Source of the DNA: CAIKZZ01 sp036742455
GTDB taxonomy: Bacteria; Pseudomonadota; Gammaproteobacteria; Steroidobacterales; Steroidobacteraceae
Assembly: GCA_036742455.1 (NCBI GenBank)
Contig: DAINQU010000003.1
Coordinates: forward strand, 1 to 64,000
Length of the DNA: 64,000 nucleotides
Direction of reading: 5' to 3'
How positions within the stretch are numbered: position 1 is the first letter of the stretch; each line of letters starts with the position of its first letter. The translations under genes and the position numbers were made by a program. Shown here piece by piece: positions 26,685 through 35,248 of this stretch. The notes beneath the pieces were generated by a model. That model had not been told where the DNA came from. It saw only the letters and a program-made list of their open reading frames with translations, and did not search any database.

Positions 26685-27529
26685 CCCGCGCAGCTCCCGA
26701 CAATCCGGATTCCATACGCGCTCGGCTGCTCAACCGCGCACGTGCCGAGGGAGTGGAATTTCAACAGATGCTCACGCGGTTCGCTCTGGAGCGCCTGCTC
26801 TACCGGCTGAGCATCTCGGACCATCGGGATCAGTTCCTGCTGAAGGGCGCACTGCTTTTCAACCTCTGGTATTCGGACATCCACCGTCCAACGCGCGACG
26901 TCGATTTCCTGGGTTTCGGACCTGACGATCTCCCGAGAATAGAGGCCGTGTTTTGTGACCTCTGCGAGATATCGGTTCCCGACGGCATCATTTTCGACCC
27001 GAAGTCCGTCAAGGCGACGGAGATCCGCCTCGACGCAAACTATGGTGGCGTGCGCGTCACGCTCATGGGGCTGCTCGCTGGCGCGCGCTGCCCGGTTCAG
27101 GCTGACATTGGGTTCGGAGACGCGGTCACCCCCGGCCCCGAGAAAGCGACCTATCCGACCTTGCTCACCGACCTCCCGGCGCCGGACCTGCGTATCTACC
27201 CGAAGTACACGGTCATCGCTGAGAAGCTGCATGCCATCGTCGAACTCGGCATGGAAAACAGCCGCATGAAGGACTATTTTGATCTATGGACTCTGATCAC
27301 TGACGCCACGATCGATCGGCCGCTGGCGGCTAAAGCCATTCGGGCAACATTCGGCCGGCGACAGACTCAACTGCCCACCGGAATGCCATTGGGCTTATCG
27401 ACAGAATTCGCGCTGGATGCCCTGAAGACTTCGCAGTGGAATGCGTTCATTGCACGGAACACGTTACAAGCGCCCGACCTGCCGCGGCTCATAGAGCAAC
27501 TGCGTAGTACCATCGAAGGACTCTGGTAG
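26681..27529 (+). CDS. AbiEii-family nucleotidyltransferase toxin
   Basis: 282 aa. Nucleotidyltransferase motifs: LLKGALLF (53-60) and RPTRDVDFLG (69-78), with the catalytic Asp pair in DVD; a later ADIGFGD supplies another acidic residue, and EKLHAIVELG and SRMKDYFDLW match the C-terminal helices. Related toxins bind GTP or modify tRNA acceptor ends; the target here is unknown. All key residues are present, so it should be active. Coupled to the antitoxin gene by an ATGA overlap. Confidence 0.92.
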   Translation: MTRAAPDNPDSIRARLLNRARAEGVEFQQMLTRFALERLLYRLSISDHRDQFLLKGALLFNLWYSDIHRPTRDVDFLGFGPDDLPRIEAVFCDLCEISVPDGIIFDPKSVKATEIRLDANYGGVRVTLMGLLAGARCPVQADIGFGDAVTPGPEKATYPTLLTDLPAPDLRIYPKYTVIAEKLHAIVELGMENSRMKDYFDLWTLITDATIDRPLAAKAIRATFGRRQTQLPTGMPLGLSTEFALDALKTSQWNAFIARNTLQAPDLPRLIEQLRSTIEGLW

Positions 27530-28177
27530 CAGTCGCCCAGTCGACAATGAATGGCCTACACGGGTGTTACGACTCGTCCCAAACCGGCCGACGAATTCGT
27601 AACTGAAAGACAATTCTTTATCTGCCGCTAGCCTTGGGCCTCATCTGTGCGAATTGGAGAACTTCGCCTTCCGGATGATGCCCGTCGCATACGCGCTCAG
27701 CCGGGAAGATCCACTCGCGCTCGGTAGGATCGATGGCGCATCCTAAGCTGCCGACGATGCTTCTCGCCTCCGAAATGTTTTCGACCTCAAGCGACAGCAG
27801 CCGACACCGCGTCCGCACGATACTCGAGTTGTACGCCGCCTGGGCAAAGCTCGGTCTAGTCCGATGTGGGAGTCCTCCGCCGAGCCATGGGACCTAGGCC
27901 GGGGGCCGACAATACAGGACCCTAGCCAGGTGCGGTGCCTGAACCTAAGCCCATGAGATCACATGGGAAAGTATTGGCGGAGAGAGACCTCTACGCACAC
28001 TCGTAACTAAAAGATTTTATTAGTTATTGTTGATCCTCCGAATGTTGATACACCCAATTTGCACCCACACATTGGTGAGTTATCTTGAACCAGAATGGGC
28101 ATCGGAGCGTGGCTGCGTGGGCATTTATCGCTCATTAAGGCGTCTTATATGAGCGATAAAGTGCTATCTTGTCGCTC
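27530..28177. other. 648-nt intergenic region between AbiE and fic
   Basis: No firm gene. On the minus strand an open frame of about 90 codons (ending 27618, opening near 27890 after a stop) reads LLSLEVENISEARSIVGSLG and WIFPAERVCDGHHPEGEVLQ; it has no good start or ribosome site and may be a gene remnant. An AT-rich zone (28000-28070) contains the inverted repeat TAACTAA/TTAGTTA. The right end holds the fic palindrome. Confidence 0.5.
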
Positions 28178-28179
28178 AT
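28124..28179 (+). promoter_or_regulatory. operator-like palindrome at fic promoter
   Basis: TTTATCGCTCAT (28124-28135) and ATGAGCGATAAA (28149-28160) are a perfect 12-nt inverted repeat with a 13-nt spacer. A third half-site TGTCGCTCAT (28170-28179) overlaps the fic start codon. A regulator bound here would block both promoter and ribosome. The winged-helix end of the Fic protein itself is the obvious candidate binder (inference). Confidence 0.6.
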
Positions 28180-29290
28180 GCTCTGGAACTGGCGACACCC
28201 CGACTGGCCGAATTTCCGCTTTCGCCCATCCTTGCTGTCGGACCGGGAAGCCCTGTTCCTGCGCCAGAGCGGAATGATCATAGGGACCGTTCGTCACGTC
28301 CCCGACGACGAAAGACTTTCGCTGGTCATTGAGCTGATCAGCACGGAAGCGCTCAAGACATCCGAGATCGAAGGAGACATCCTGGATCGCGACAGCGTCC
28401 AGTCGTCGCTCCGCCGACAATTCGGCTTGCAGGATGATGGGCGGCGTGGAGCACCCGCCGAGCAGGGCATAACCGAGATGCTTGCCGATCTCCACCGGCG
28501 GTGGAACGAAACGCTCGACGACGCGACGCTGTTCCAATGGCACCAATGGCTGATGCAGGGTCGTACCGAGTTGCGCACCATCGGCGGATACCGCAGGCAC
28601 GAAGAGCCCATGCAGGTGGTGTCTGGCCGTTTAGACCGGCCCAAGATCCACTTCGAAGCGCCGCCCTCCTCTGCTGTTGCTGCGGAGATGGCTCGATTCT
28701 GTCGCTGGTTCAATGACACGAACGCAGCCGGCAAAACGCCGATGCCGTCATTGGCGCGAGCGGGACTTGCGCACCTGTATTTCGAATCCATCCATCCGTT
28801 TGAAGACGGCAATGGCCGGATAGGCAGAGCCATCGCCGAGAAGGCGCTGGCCCAAGGCGCCGGGCAACCGAGCCTCACCGCGCTTTCGCTATTGATCCAT
28901 CGCCGCCGCAAGGAGTACTACGCGCAGCTTGAGGCCGCGAACAAGACGTTGGATGTCGAACCCTGGCTCGACTGGTTCGCGGATCTCGTCCTGGCGGCCC
29001 AAGCCCATACGCTCGAGGGGCTGGAATTCCTGCTGGCCAATACGCGGCTGTGGGATCGGCTGCGAGGGCGACTCAACCCGAGACAGGAAAAGGCACTCGC
29101 ACGGCTCATGCGCGCCGGAGTCGATGGTTTTGTCGGCGGCCTCTCGGCCAGCAAGTATATGGCGCTCACCGGCGCTCCACCGGCCACGGCCGGGCGGGAC
29201 CTCATGCACCTGGTTGAACTCGGCGCCCTTCGGCGCACAGGGCAACTCAAGGGTACACGGTACTGGCTGACTCACGTCCCGCAGGAATAA
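28178..29290 (+). CDS. Fic family protein with N-terminal DUF4172 and C-terminal winged helix
   Basis: 370 aa. DUF4172 N-terminus (MLWNWRHPDWPNFRF), inhibitory-helix motif TSEIEG (61-66; S/TxxxE(G/N)), then the catalytic Fic motif HPFEDGNGRIGR (206-217), fully conserved, so AMP or another nucleotide transfer to a target protein is expected once inhibition is relieved. The C-terminal 70 residues (GLSASKYMALTG, LVELGALRRTG) look like a winged helix. The ATG at 28178 is preferred over the in-frame TTG at 28169. The stop lies 2 nt from the tRNA-Ser 3' end. Confidence 0.92.
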   Translation: MLWNWRHPDWPNFRFRPSLLSDREALFLRQSGMIIGTVRHVPDDERLSLVIELISTEALKTSEIEGDILDRDSVQSSLRRQFGLQDDGRRGAPAEQGITEMLADLHRRWNETLDDATLFQWHQWLMQGRTELRTIGGYRRHEEPMQVVSGRLDRPKIHFEAPPSSAVAAEMARFCRWFNDTNAAGKTPMPSLARAGLAHLYFESIHPFEDGNGRIGRAIAEKALAQGAGQPSLTALSLLIHRRRKEYYAQLEAANKTLDVEPWLDWFADLVLAAQAHTLEGLEFLLANTRLWDRLRGRLNPRQEKALARLMRAGVDGFVGGLSASKYMALTGAPPATAGRDLMHLVELGALRRTGQLKGTRYWLTHVPQE

Positions 29291-29292
29291 TT

Positions 29293-29383
29293 TGGCGGAG
29301 AGTGAGGGATTCGAACCCTCGAGGGACTTTTGGTCCCTACGCCCTTAGCAGGGGCGCGCCTTCGACCACTCGGCCAACTCTCC
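29293..29383 (-). tRNA. tRNA-Ser(GCT)
   Basis: 91 nt on the minus strand, with acceptor GGAGAGT/ACTCTCC, discriminator G, encoded CCA (29293-29295), a long variable arm typical of serine tRNAs, and anticodon loop CTGCTAA (anticodon GCT). csrA lies just upstream, as in other gammaproteobacteria. Its 3' end faces the AbiE/Fic islet. Confidence 0.97.
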
Positions 29384-29410
29384 GGACTGCGGACTGCCCC
29401 GGCGGCGGGC

Positions 29411-29440
29411 ATGATACTGGGGCAAGGGAGCCCGGGTCAA
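29411..29440 (-). promoter_or_regulatory. promoter of tRNA-Ser
   Basis: On the minus strand TTGACC (29435-29440) and TATCAT (29411-29416) are spaced by 18 nt and followed by the GC-rich discriminator GCCCGCC, typical for stable RNA genes. The tRNA 5' end is about 28 nt beyond the -10. Confidence 0.7.
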
Positions 29441-29479
29441 AGGAAACACCGGGCTAGCGTCATAAAAACGCAGTAAAAC

Positions 29480-29683
29480 TCAGTCCTCGTGGTGCGAGTC
29501 TGCCGAATCCCCGGGCTCTTCCTCACGGCGGATACGATCAAAGATCTCTTCGCGATGCACAGCCACGTCGCGCGGCGCATCCACACCAATCCGAACTTGG
29601 TTTCCTTTCACGCCCAACACGGTAACCGTGATCGAGTCACCGATCATTACGGTTTCCCCGACGCGGCGAGTCAGGATCAGCAT
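29480..29683 (-). CDS. csrA: carbon storage regulator CsrA (RsmA)
   Basis: 67 aa. MLILTRRVGETVMIGD opening and GVDAPRDVAVHREEIF with the RNA-binding Leu4/Arg44 region match CsrA. It is a dimeric post-transcriptional regulator that binds GGA motifs in mRNA leaders. The ATG at 29683, preceded by GAGG, is fixed by homology. The acidic tail (EEEPGDSADSHHED) is a little longer than in E. coli. Between alaS and tRNA-Ser, its usual place. Confidence 0.97.
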   Translation of the reverse strand: MLILTRRVGETVMIGDSITVTVLGVKGNQVRIGVDAPRDVAVHREEIFDRIRREEEPGDSADSHHED

Positions 29684-29813
29684 GTGAGCCTCGCGGTATA
29701 GACAATCGACCGAAGCCCGACACTCTAAGTCCGCGCACACCGTTGAACCATGACATTTTGTTCAGGTTCAGGGCCGCGATCACGACTGCAACCGATTGAA
29801 ACGCCGTTAGGTT

Positions 29814-32444
29814 TTAGCTCGCCAATTTAGCCCGCACCCAATCGGTCACACCGTCCAACGCGCCGGCCAGTGCCGCCACATCGGTGCCCCCCGCCTGCGC
29901 AAAATCCGGTCGACCGCCGCCCTTACCGCCGATCAGCGCCGCGACGCTGCCGACCAGCTCGCCCGCCTTGACGCGAGCGGTCAGATCCGCGGTCACGCCG
30001 GCAACGAGGGTGATTTTGCCGTCCTCACCGAGACCTGCCAACACAATCACGGCCGAGCCCAACTTGTCTTTGAGGCCGTCGACGGCGGCCCGCAACGCCT
30101 TCGCATCCAGGCCGTCCATCCGCGCCGCGACGACTTGGGCGGCACCCACGCTCACGGCGCGGGAGGCCAAATCCGCCCCCTCGCCGCTTGCCAGACGCGC
30201 CTTCAGGCTGTCGATCTCGCGCTCAAGTTTCTTGGCGCGATCCACCAAGGCGGTCACCTTTTCGGCGACATCGTCCCGGGTACCGCGCACCAAGGCGCCG
30301 ATCTCGCGCAGCGTGCTTTCCCCGGCATTGAAGAACGCCAGCGCGCCCGCGCCCGTCACCGCTTCGATACGGCGAACGCCGGCGGCGACACCGCCTTCGC
30401 TCGTAATCTTGAACAGGCCTATGTCGCCGGTGCGGCTCACGTGCGTGCCGCCACACAACTCCGTCGAAAACTCGCCAAAGCTGAGCACGCGCACAACATC
30501 GCCGTATTTCTCGCCGAAGAGCGCCATCGCACCGGCCGCTACCGCCTCGTCATAGCTCATGAGGCGCGTGACCGCTTCGCGATTCGCCAAAATCTCGGCA
30601 TTGACGATCGCCTCGATCCGCGCGATTTCCTCGGCCGTGACCGCCTGGAAGTGCGAGAAGTCAAAACGCAATCGATCCGGCTGAACCAGCGAGCCCTTCT
30701 GCTGCACGTGCTCACCGAGCACATGGCGCAGCGCCTCGTGCATCAGATGCGTCGCGGAGTGGTTACGGGCCGTCGCCGCACGCTGATCCGCGACGACTGT
30801 TGCCTCGACCGCATCGCCGACACGCAATTCGCCGCTCTGGACCGAACCCACGTGGGCAAACGCGTCGCGGAGTTTTTGCGTATCCGTCACCGTGAACGCG
30901 CCGCCCGTGGTCGACAGCGTACCGACGTCGCCGACTTGACCGCCGCTCTCGGCATAGAACGGCGTGGCATCCAGCACCACACGGCCGGTCACGCCGGCGC
31001 CGAGTACGTCAACCGTTGCGCCCGTCGCATCGATGAGCGCCACGATGCGACCCTGCGCGTGCGTCGTGCCGTATCCCAAAAATTCTGTGCGCGCATCGAG
31101 TTGCACCGTTTCGCGCAGATCCACGCCAAACCGGCTCGCGGCACGCGCCCGGTCACGCTGCGCCTGCATCGCGGCCTCAAAGCCAGGCTCATCGATCGCG
31201 AGACCGCGTTCGCGGGCGATATCCGCTGTCAGATCGACCGGGAACCCGTAGGTGTCGTACAACTTGAACACCGTTTCGCCCGGAATCGTCGAATCGCCGC
31301 CGAGGGCCGCGATGGCGGTATCGAGGATTGTCATGCCGGCCGCAATCGTCTCGGCAAACCGTGCCTCTTCCTGCGCCAACACCTTACGCGCGTGATCGGC
31401 CCCCTTGACGAGCTCGGGATACGCCGCGCCCATCTGTGCCACCAAGGCATCGACCAAGGTCGAGAAGAATGGGCCGGTCTGGCCCAACTGGTAGCCGTGC
31501 CGAATCGCGCGCCGAATGATGCGTCGCAGCACATAGCCACGGCCTTCGTTGGAGGGCAGCACACCGTCGACGACGAGGAACGTGCATGCGCGTATGTGAT
31601 CGGCGATCACTCGCAAGCTCGGCGACGAGAGATCGGTCGCTCCGGTCGCACGGGCCGCCGCCGCGATGAGGCTTTGAAAGAGATCAATCTCGTAGTTCGA
31701 ATGCACACCCTGCATCACCGCCGCGATCCGCTCCAGACCCATGCCGGTGTCCACCGACGGTTTCGGCAGGGGGGTGAGCGTGCCGTCCTCGGAACGCTCG
31801 TACTGCATAAACACGAGGTTCCAGATCTCAACGAAACGGTCGCCGTCTTCGTCCGGCGACCCCGGCGGGCCGCCGGCGATCTCGGCGCCGTGATCGTAAA
31901 AAATTTCCGTGCACGGGCCACACGGACCGGTGTCGCCCATCGCCCAGAAATTGGACTTGGCCCCCATCCGCGTAATGCGCTCGGCCGGCACACCCGCCTC
32001 GCTGCGCCACAGGTCAAACGCCTCGTCGTCCGTCTCGTAGACCGTTACCCAAAGCCGATCTTTGGGGATACCGAGTTCGCCGGTGATGAACTCCCACGCA
32101 AAGCGGATGGCATCGCGCTTGAAGTAATCGCCGAAACTGAAGTTGCCGAGCATCTCGAAAAAGGTGTGGTGACGCGCGGTGTATCCCACGTTCTCAAGGT
32201 CGTTGTGCTTGCCGCCGGCGCGGACGCACCGTTGCGACGTCGCCGCACGCGTGTAACTGCGCTGCTCCTTACCCAGAAACAGGTCTTTGAACTGGACCAT
32301 CCCGGCATTGGTGAAGAGCAACGTGGGGTCATTACCCGGCACCAACGGACTCGAAGCGACGACCGCGTGGCCTTGGCGACGGAAATAGTCGAGGAACAGT
32401 TCGCGAAGTTCGGTGCTTCCGAGGAAGCGCGGGGTGGCGGACAT
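29814..32444 (-). CDS. alaS: alanyl-tRNA synthetase
   Basis: 876 aa, full length. Class II catalytic core at the N-terminus (VVASSPLVPGNDPTLLFTNA), tRNA-recognition domain, editing domain with zinc ligands in HSATHLMHEAL and CGGTHVSRTGDIG, and a C-terminal coiled-coil/DHHA1 domain (GGGRPDFAQAGG). It charges tRNA-Ala and clears mischarged Ser/Gly. The order recA-recX-alaS-csrA is conserved in gammaproteobacteria. Confidence 0.97.
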   Translation of the reverse strand: MSATPRFLGSTELRELFLDYFRRQGHAVVASSPLVPGNDPTLLFTNAGMVQFKDLFLGKEQRSYTRAATSQRCVRAGGKHNDLENVGYTARHHTFFEMLGNFSFGDYFKRDAIRFAWEFITGELGIPKDRLWVTVYETDDEAFDLWRSEAGVPAERITRMGAKSNFWAMGDTGPCGPCTEIFYDHGAEIAGGPPGSPDEDGDRFVEIWNLVFMQYERSEDGTLTPLPKPSVDTGMGLERIAAVMQGVHSNYEIDLFQSLIAAAARATGATDLSSPSLRVIADHIRACTFLVVDGVLPSNEGRGYVLRRIIRRAIRHGYQLGQTGPFFSTLVDALVAQMGAAYPELVKGADHARKVLAQEEARFAETIAAGMTILDTAIAALGGDSTIPGETVFKLYDTYGFPVDLTADIARERGLAIDEPGFEAAMQAQRDRARAASRFGVDLRETVQLDARTEFLGYGTTHAQGRIVALIDATGATVDVLGAGVTGRVVLDATPFYAESGGQVGDVGTLSTTGGAFTVTDTQKLRDAFAHVGSVQSGELRVGDAVEATVVADQRAATARNHSATHLMHEALRHVLGEHVQQKGSLVQPDRLRFDFSHFQAVTAEEIARIEAIVNAEILANREAVTRLMSYDEAVAAGAMALFGEKYGDVVRVLSFGEFSTELCGGTHVSRTGDIGLFKITSEGGVAAGVRRIEAVTGAGALAFFNAGESTLREIGALVRGTRDDVAEKVTALVDRAKKLEREIDSLKARLASGEGADLASRAVSVGAAQVVAARMDGLDAKALRAAVDGLKDKLGSAVIVLAGLGEDGKITLVAGVTADLTARVKAGELVGSVAALIGGKGGGRPDFAQAGGTDVAALAGALDGVTDWVRAKLAS

Positions 32445-32515
32445 GGCGAGACCTTCGGCGGGTAAGTCGTTGACGGAACCCGTGATTCTAGCCGACCGCG
32501 ATCACCGTTGTGCGG

Positions 32516-33088
32516 TCAATCCGCCGCATCGTCGGCATCAAAGTCCACCGGCGCATCGCTGAGGTCCAAATCCTCGTCGTCCCCGGCAGCGGCAAGCGCC
32601 GCCCGGACCTGTCCCCCGGTAAACCCGCGCTGCATCAAGAAACGCACCTGCCGAGCGCGCTCTTTGCCGTCGGCGGGTGCACCCGCGCCAAACCGTCGCC
32701 GCCGCAACGCCACCGCACGCTCAGCCCACTCGGGATCCTCCCGGCGGACTGTTGCCTCGACCAATTCCTTGGGGCACCCCTGACGAACCAGCTCCAACGC
32801 AATGCGGATAGGGCCCTGACCGCGCGCCGCCCGGCCGGCAACGGCGGAGTCGACATAGCGCTCGTCATTCACGTAACGCAGGTCTTCAAGGTCGGTGACG
32901 GCGGCGTCCACGGCCTCGGCCTCATAGCCGGCCTCACCGAGACGACTGCGCAGCAATTTGGAGGGGTAATCGCGCCGCGCCAACAGGCGCATCGCCTTCC
33001 CACGAGCGGCGTCGCCGCTCGTGGGGTCTTCCGGCGGCTTTGGTGCCCGCCGGCGGAATCCGCCGCGCCACCCACTGCCGCCGGTCAT
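32516..33088 (-). CDS. recX: regulatory protein RecX
   Basis: 190 aa with the three-helix RecX repeats (AMRLLARRDYPSKLLRSRL, LEDLRYVNDERYVDSAV, QGPIRIALELVRQGCPKELV). RecX limits RecA filament growth. The N-terminal 28 residues (Gly/Arg/Pro-rich) and the acidic C-terminal 22 residues extend the family core. It follows recA by 7 nt, implying co-transcription. Confidence 0.94.
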   Translation of the reverse strand: MTGGSGWRGGFRRRAPKPPEDPTSGDAARGKAMRLLARRDYPSKLLRSRLGEAGYEAEAVDAAVTDLEDLRYVNDERYVDSAVAGRAARGQGPIRIALELVRQGCPKELVEATVRREDPEWAERAVALRRRRFGAGAPADGKERARQVRFLMQRGFTGGQVRAALAAAGDDEDLDLSDAPVDFDADDAAD

Positions 33089-33095
33089 CGCCGTC

Positions 33096-34127
33096 TCAAT
33101 CCTCGCTGGCGAGCGGCGCGCCGGTCTGGCCCCGACGCGGCGCCAACAGACGCTTGCGGATTTCGGCTTCGAGTTCCGCCGACGTGTCCGGATGATCCTT
33201 CAGGTAATTGCGCGCATTGTCCTTGCCCTGACCGATGCGCTCGCCGTTGTAGGCGTACCAGGAACCCGACTTCTCCACCAAATTTTGCGAGACGGCGAGA
33301 TCAATGATCTCACCCTCGTGCGAAATACCCTCGCCGTAGATGATCTCGAATTCCGCTTCGCGGAACGGGGGTGCCACTTTGTTCTTCACGACCTTCACGC
33401 GGGTCGCGTTGCCGATCACTTCCTCGCCGTTCTTTAACGCACCGGTGCGGCGGATGTCGAGGCGGACCGACGAGTAGAACTTCAACGCGTTACCACCCGT
33501 GGTGGTTTCGGGGTTACCGAACATCACACCGATCTTCATGCGGATCTGGTTGATGAAGATGACGATGGTGTTCGAACGCTTGATATTGCCGGTCAGCTTA
33601 CGCAACGCCTGGCTCATCAAGCGGGCGTGCAGACCGACCTGCAGTTCGCCCATTTCACCTTCGATTTCTGCCTTCGGCGTGAGGGCGGCAACCGAGTCGA
33701 CGACCACGATATCGACCGCGCCCGAGCGCACGAGCATGTCGGTGATTTCGAGAGCCTGCTCACCGGTGTCCGGCTGCGAGACGAGCAGATCCTCCACCTT
33801 CACGCCGAGCTTCTCGGCGTAGGTCGGATCCAAGGCATGTTCGGCGTCAACGAAGGCGGCCGTGCCACCCATCTTTTGGCACTGCGCGATGACCTCGAGG
33901 GTCAGCGTCGTCTTACCCGACGATTCCGGGCCGTAGATTTCAACCACTCGCCCGCGCGGCAATCCGCCCACGCCGAGTGCGATATCCAAGCACAGGGAAC
34001 CGGTCGGAATCACATCGAAATCCATGGCCGCGGAGGCATCGCCCAGCCGCATGACGGACCCCTTACCGAATTGTTTTTCAATCTGGCCGAGGGCGGCGGC
34101 GAGCGCCTTTTTGCGGTTGTCATCCAT
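33096..34127 (-). CDS. recA: recombinase RecA
   Basis: 343 aa. Walker A GPESSGKT, Walker B region IVVVDSVAALTP, L1/L2 DNA-binding loops (FINQIRMKIGVMFGNPETTT split) and the C-terminal domain are all canonical; no intein. ATP-dependent strand exchange and LexA co-protease. I did not find an E. coli-type SOS box (CTG-N10-CAG) in the 96-nt gap upstream; a GTTAG-N14-CTAAC dyad is there instead (about 34181-34207). Confidence 0.98.
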   Translation of the reverse strand: MDDNRKKALAAALGQIEKQFGKGSVMRLGDASAAMDFDVIPTGSLCLDIALGVGGLPRGRVVEIYGPESSGKTTLTLEVIAQCQKMGGTAAFVDAEHALDPTYAEKLGVKVEDLLVSQPDTGEQALEITDMLVRSGAVDIVVVDSVAALTPKAEIEGEMGELQVGLHARLMSQALRKLTGNIKRSNTIVIFINQIRMKIGVMFGNPETTTGGNALKFYSSVRLDIRRTGALKNGEEVIGNATRVKVVKNKVAPPFREAEFEIIYGEGISHEGEIIDLAVSQNLVEKSGSWYAYNGERIGQGKDNARNYLKDHPDTSAELEAEIRKRLLAPRRGQTGAPLASED

Positions 34128-34223
34128 ACGGGCGAATCCTCATTGCGGTGAGATGTGATTATCGCACCCATGAGGGGTTGGTGTTAGCCGCATTTGTGGG
34201 TCTAACAGGCAATTATTCGTCGG

Positions 34224-34751
34224 TCAGATCAGTCGTTGAGCGGCCAGTGTCTGGTACCGGTTGGGGCCGGGCGCCAAGAGGGACTCCACGAGGGCCACAC
34301 GATCGACCGCGCAGGAGCATTGCAGCGCCGCGGAGGCGCCGTCCTGGCCACTGACGCCCCGCACGAGCGTCACGTGCGGCCGCCACGGTCGCAGGTCCGT
34401 CCGTAACCCCAATGCCTGTAATCGGTGGACCAGTCGCGACCGGTGGAGGAGCCAGTCCGTCGGCGGATCCTCGGCGACAGCGACCAGCACCCGCGACTCC
34501 GGCCAATACGCGATTTTGTCCAGTACGCAAGGTCTGAGCGGTGGCCAGCCCACCGTGAGCGCTTCGATGGACGGGCGTGCCACTTCGGGGACCGTCCCGA
34601 GAAACGCCAGCGTCACGTGCCAGTCGTCGGGCGGAACGCGTTTTGCGTCCGCATTGAGCGTCACGCGCTCGAGCGCGTCCTGGAGTCGTTGGCGAGTGGC
34701 GTCATCCGGCCAAAGCGCTAAAAACACGCGCCGTGTCTTGATGCAACTCAC
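34224..34751 (-). CDS. thpR: RNA 2',3'-cyclic phosphodiesterase (ThpR/LigT)
   Basis: 175 aa of the 2H phosphoesterase superfamily, with the two catalytic HxTx motifs HVTL at His45 and His126. ThpR opens 2',3'-cyclic phosphates to 2'-phosphates, and was first described as a 2'-5' RNA ligase. The start is GTG at 34751, overlapping the pncC stop as GTGA; longer frames upstream would run through pncC. Last gene of a five-gene coupled operon. Confidence 0.9.
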   Translation of the reverse strand: MSCIKTRRVFLALWPDDATRQRLQDALERVTLNADAKRVPPDDWHVTLAFLGTVPEVARPSIEALTVGWPPLRPCVLDKIAYWPESRVLVAVAEDPPTDWLLHRSRLVHRLQALGLRTDLRPWRPHVTLVRGVSGQDGASAALQCSCAVDRVALVESLLAPGPNRYQTLAAQRLI

Positions 34752-35248
34752 GGTTGCACGACGGTGCGTAACGCGCGCAGCACGGCGCGACGCCGCACGG
34801 TCTCGCGATCGCCGCGAAACCGACACGAAAACGCCCGCACGTCGACGCGTCGACCCACCCGACGCGCAACCGCAAACCACACGAGGCCGACCGGTTTGGC
34901 CGCCGTTCCGCCGCCGGGTCCCGCGACGCCGGACACAGCGATCGCCACCGTCGCGCCGGCAGCCGTCAGGGCGCCGCGCGCCATGCGCCGAACCACCGCC
35001 TCGCTGACCGCGCCTTCCCGCGCCAACACGGCCGGCGGCACCCCCAGCAGCGCCGTCTTGGCGGCGTTGGCGTACGTGACATAGCCGGTCTGAAACCACG
35101 CAGAACTACCGGGGACATCGGTGAGCGTCTTGGCGATCCAACCGCCCGTGCAGGACTCGGCCGTCGCGACGGTCGCGTTCGCCGCCACCAACGCACGACC
35201 GACTCGCTCGGACCAGCGTCGCAGAGTCTCATCCGTCGGCGCCGTCAT
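34748..35248 (-). CDS. pncC: nicotinamide-nucleotide amidohydrolase (PncC, CinA C-terminal domain)
   Basis: 166 aa, the length of a free CinA C-terminal domain. Motif TVATAESCTGGWIAK (about 26-40) carries the catalytic Ser32; GVAGPGGGTAAKPVG is the other family signature. It deamidates NMN to nicotinate mononucleotide in pyridine-nucleotide recycling. The ATG at 35248 overlaps the upstream yidB-like stop (ATGA). Located just upstream of recA, as in many proteobacteria. Confidence 0.94.
   Translation of the reverse strand: MTAPTDETLRRWSERVGRALVAANATVATAESCTGGWIAKTLTDVPGSSAWFQTGYVTYANAAKTALLGVPPAVLAREGAVSEAVVRRMARGALTAAGATVAIAVSGVAGPGGGTAAKPVGLVWFAVARRVGRRVDVRAFSCRFRGDRETVRRRAVLRALRTVVQP

Noticed and set aside
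25866..29290. Integrase or transposase gene for the AbiE/Fic islet
   Set aside because: None of the frames between the tRNA fragment and tRNA-Ser shows recombinase motifs; the islet has no visible mobility gene.
30135..32465. 776-codon open frame antisense to alaS
   Set aside because: Arg/His-rich translation with no domains, fully covered by a conserved gene on the other strand.
34128..34223. SOS (LexA) box upstream of recA
   Set aside because: No CTG-N10-CAG of the E. coli type; the GTTAG-N14-CTAAC dyad is too short to call without knowing this organism's LexA site.
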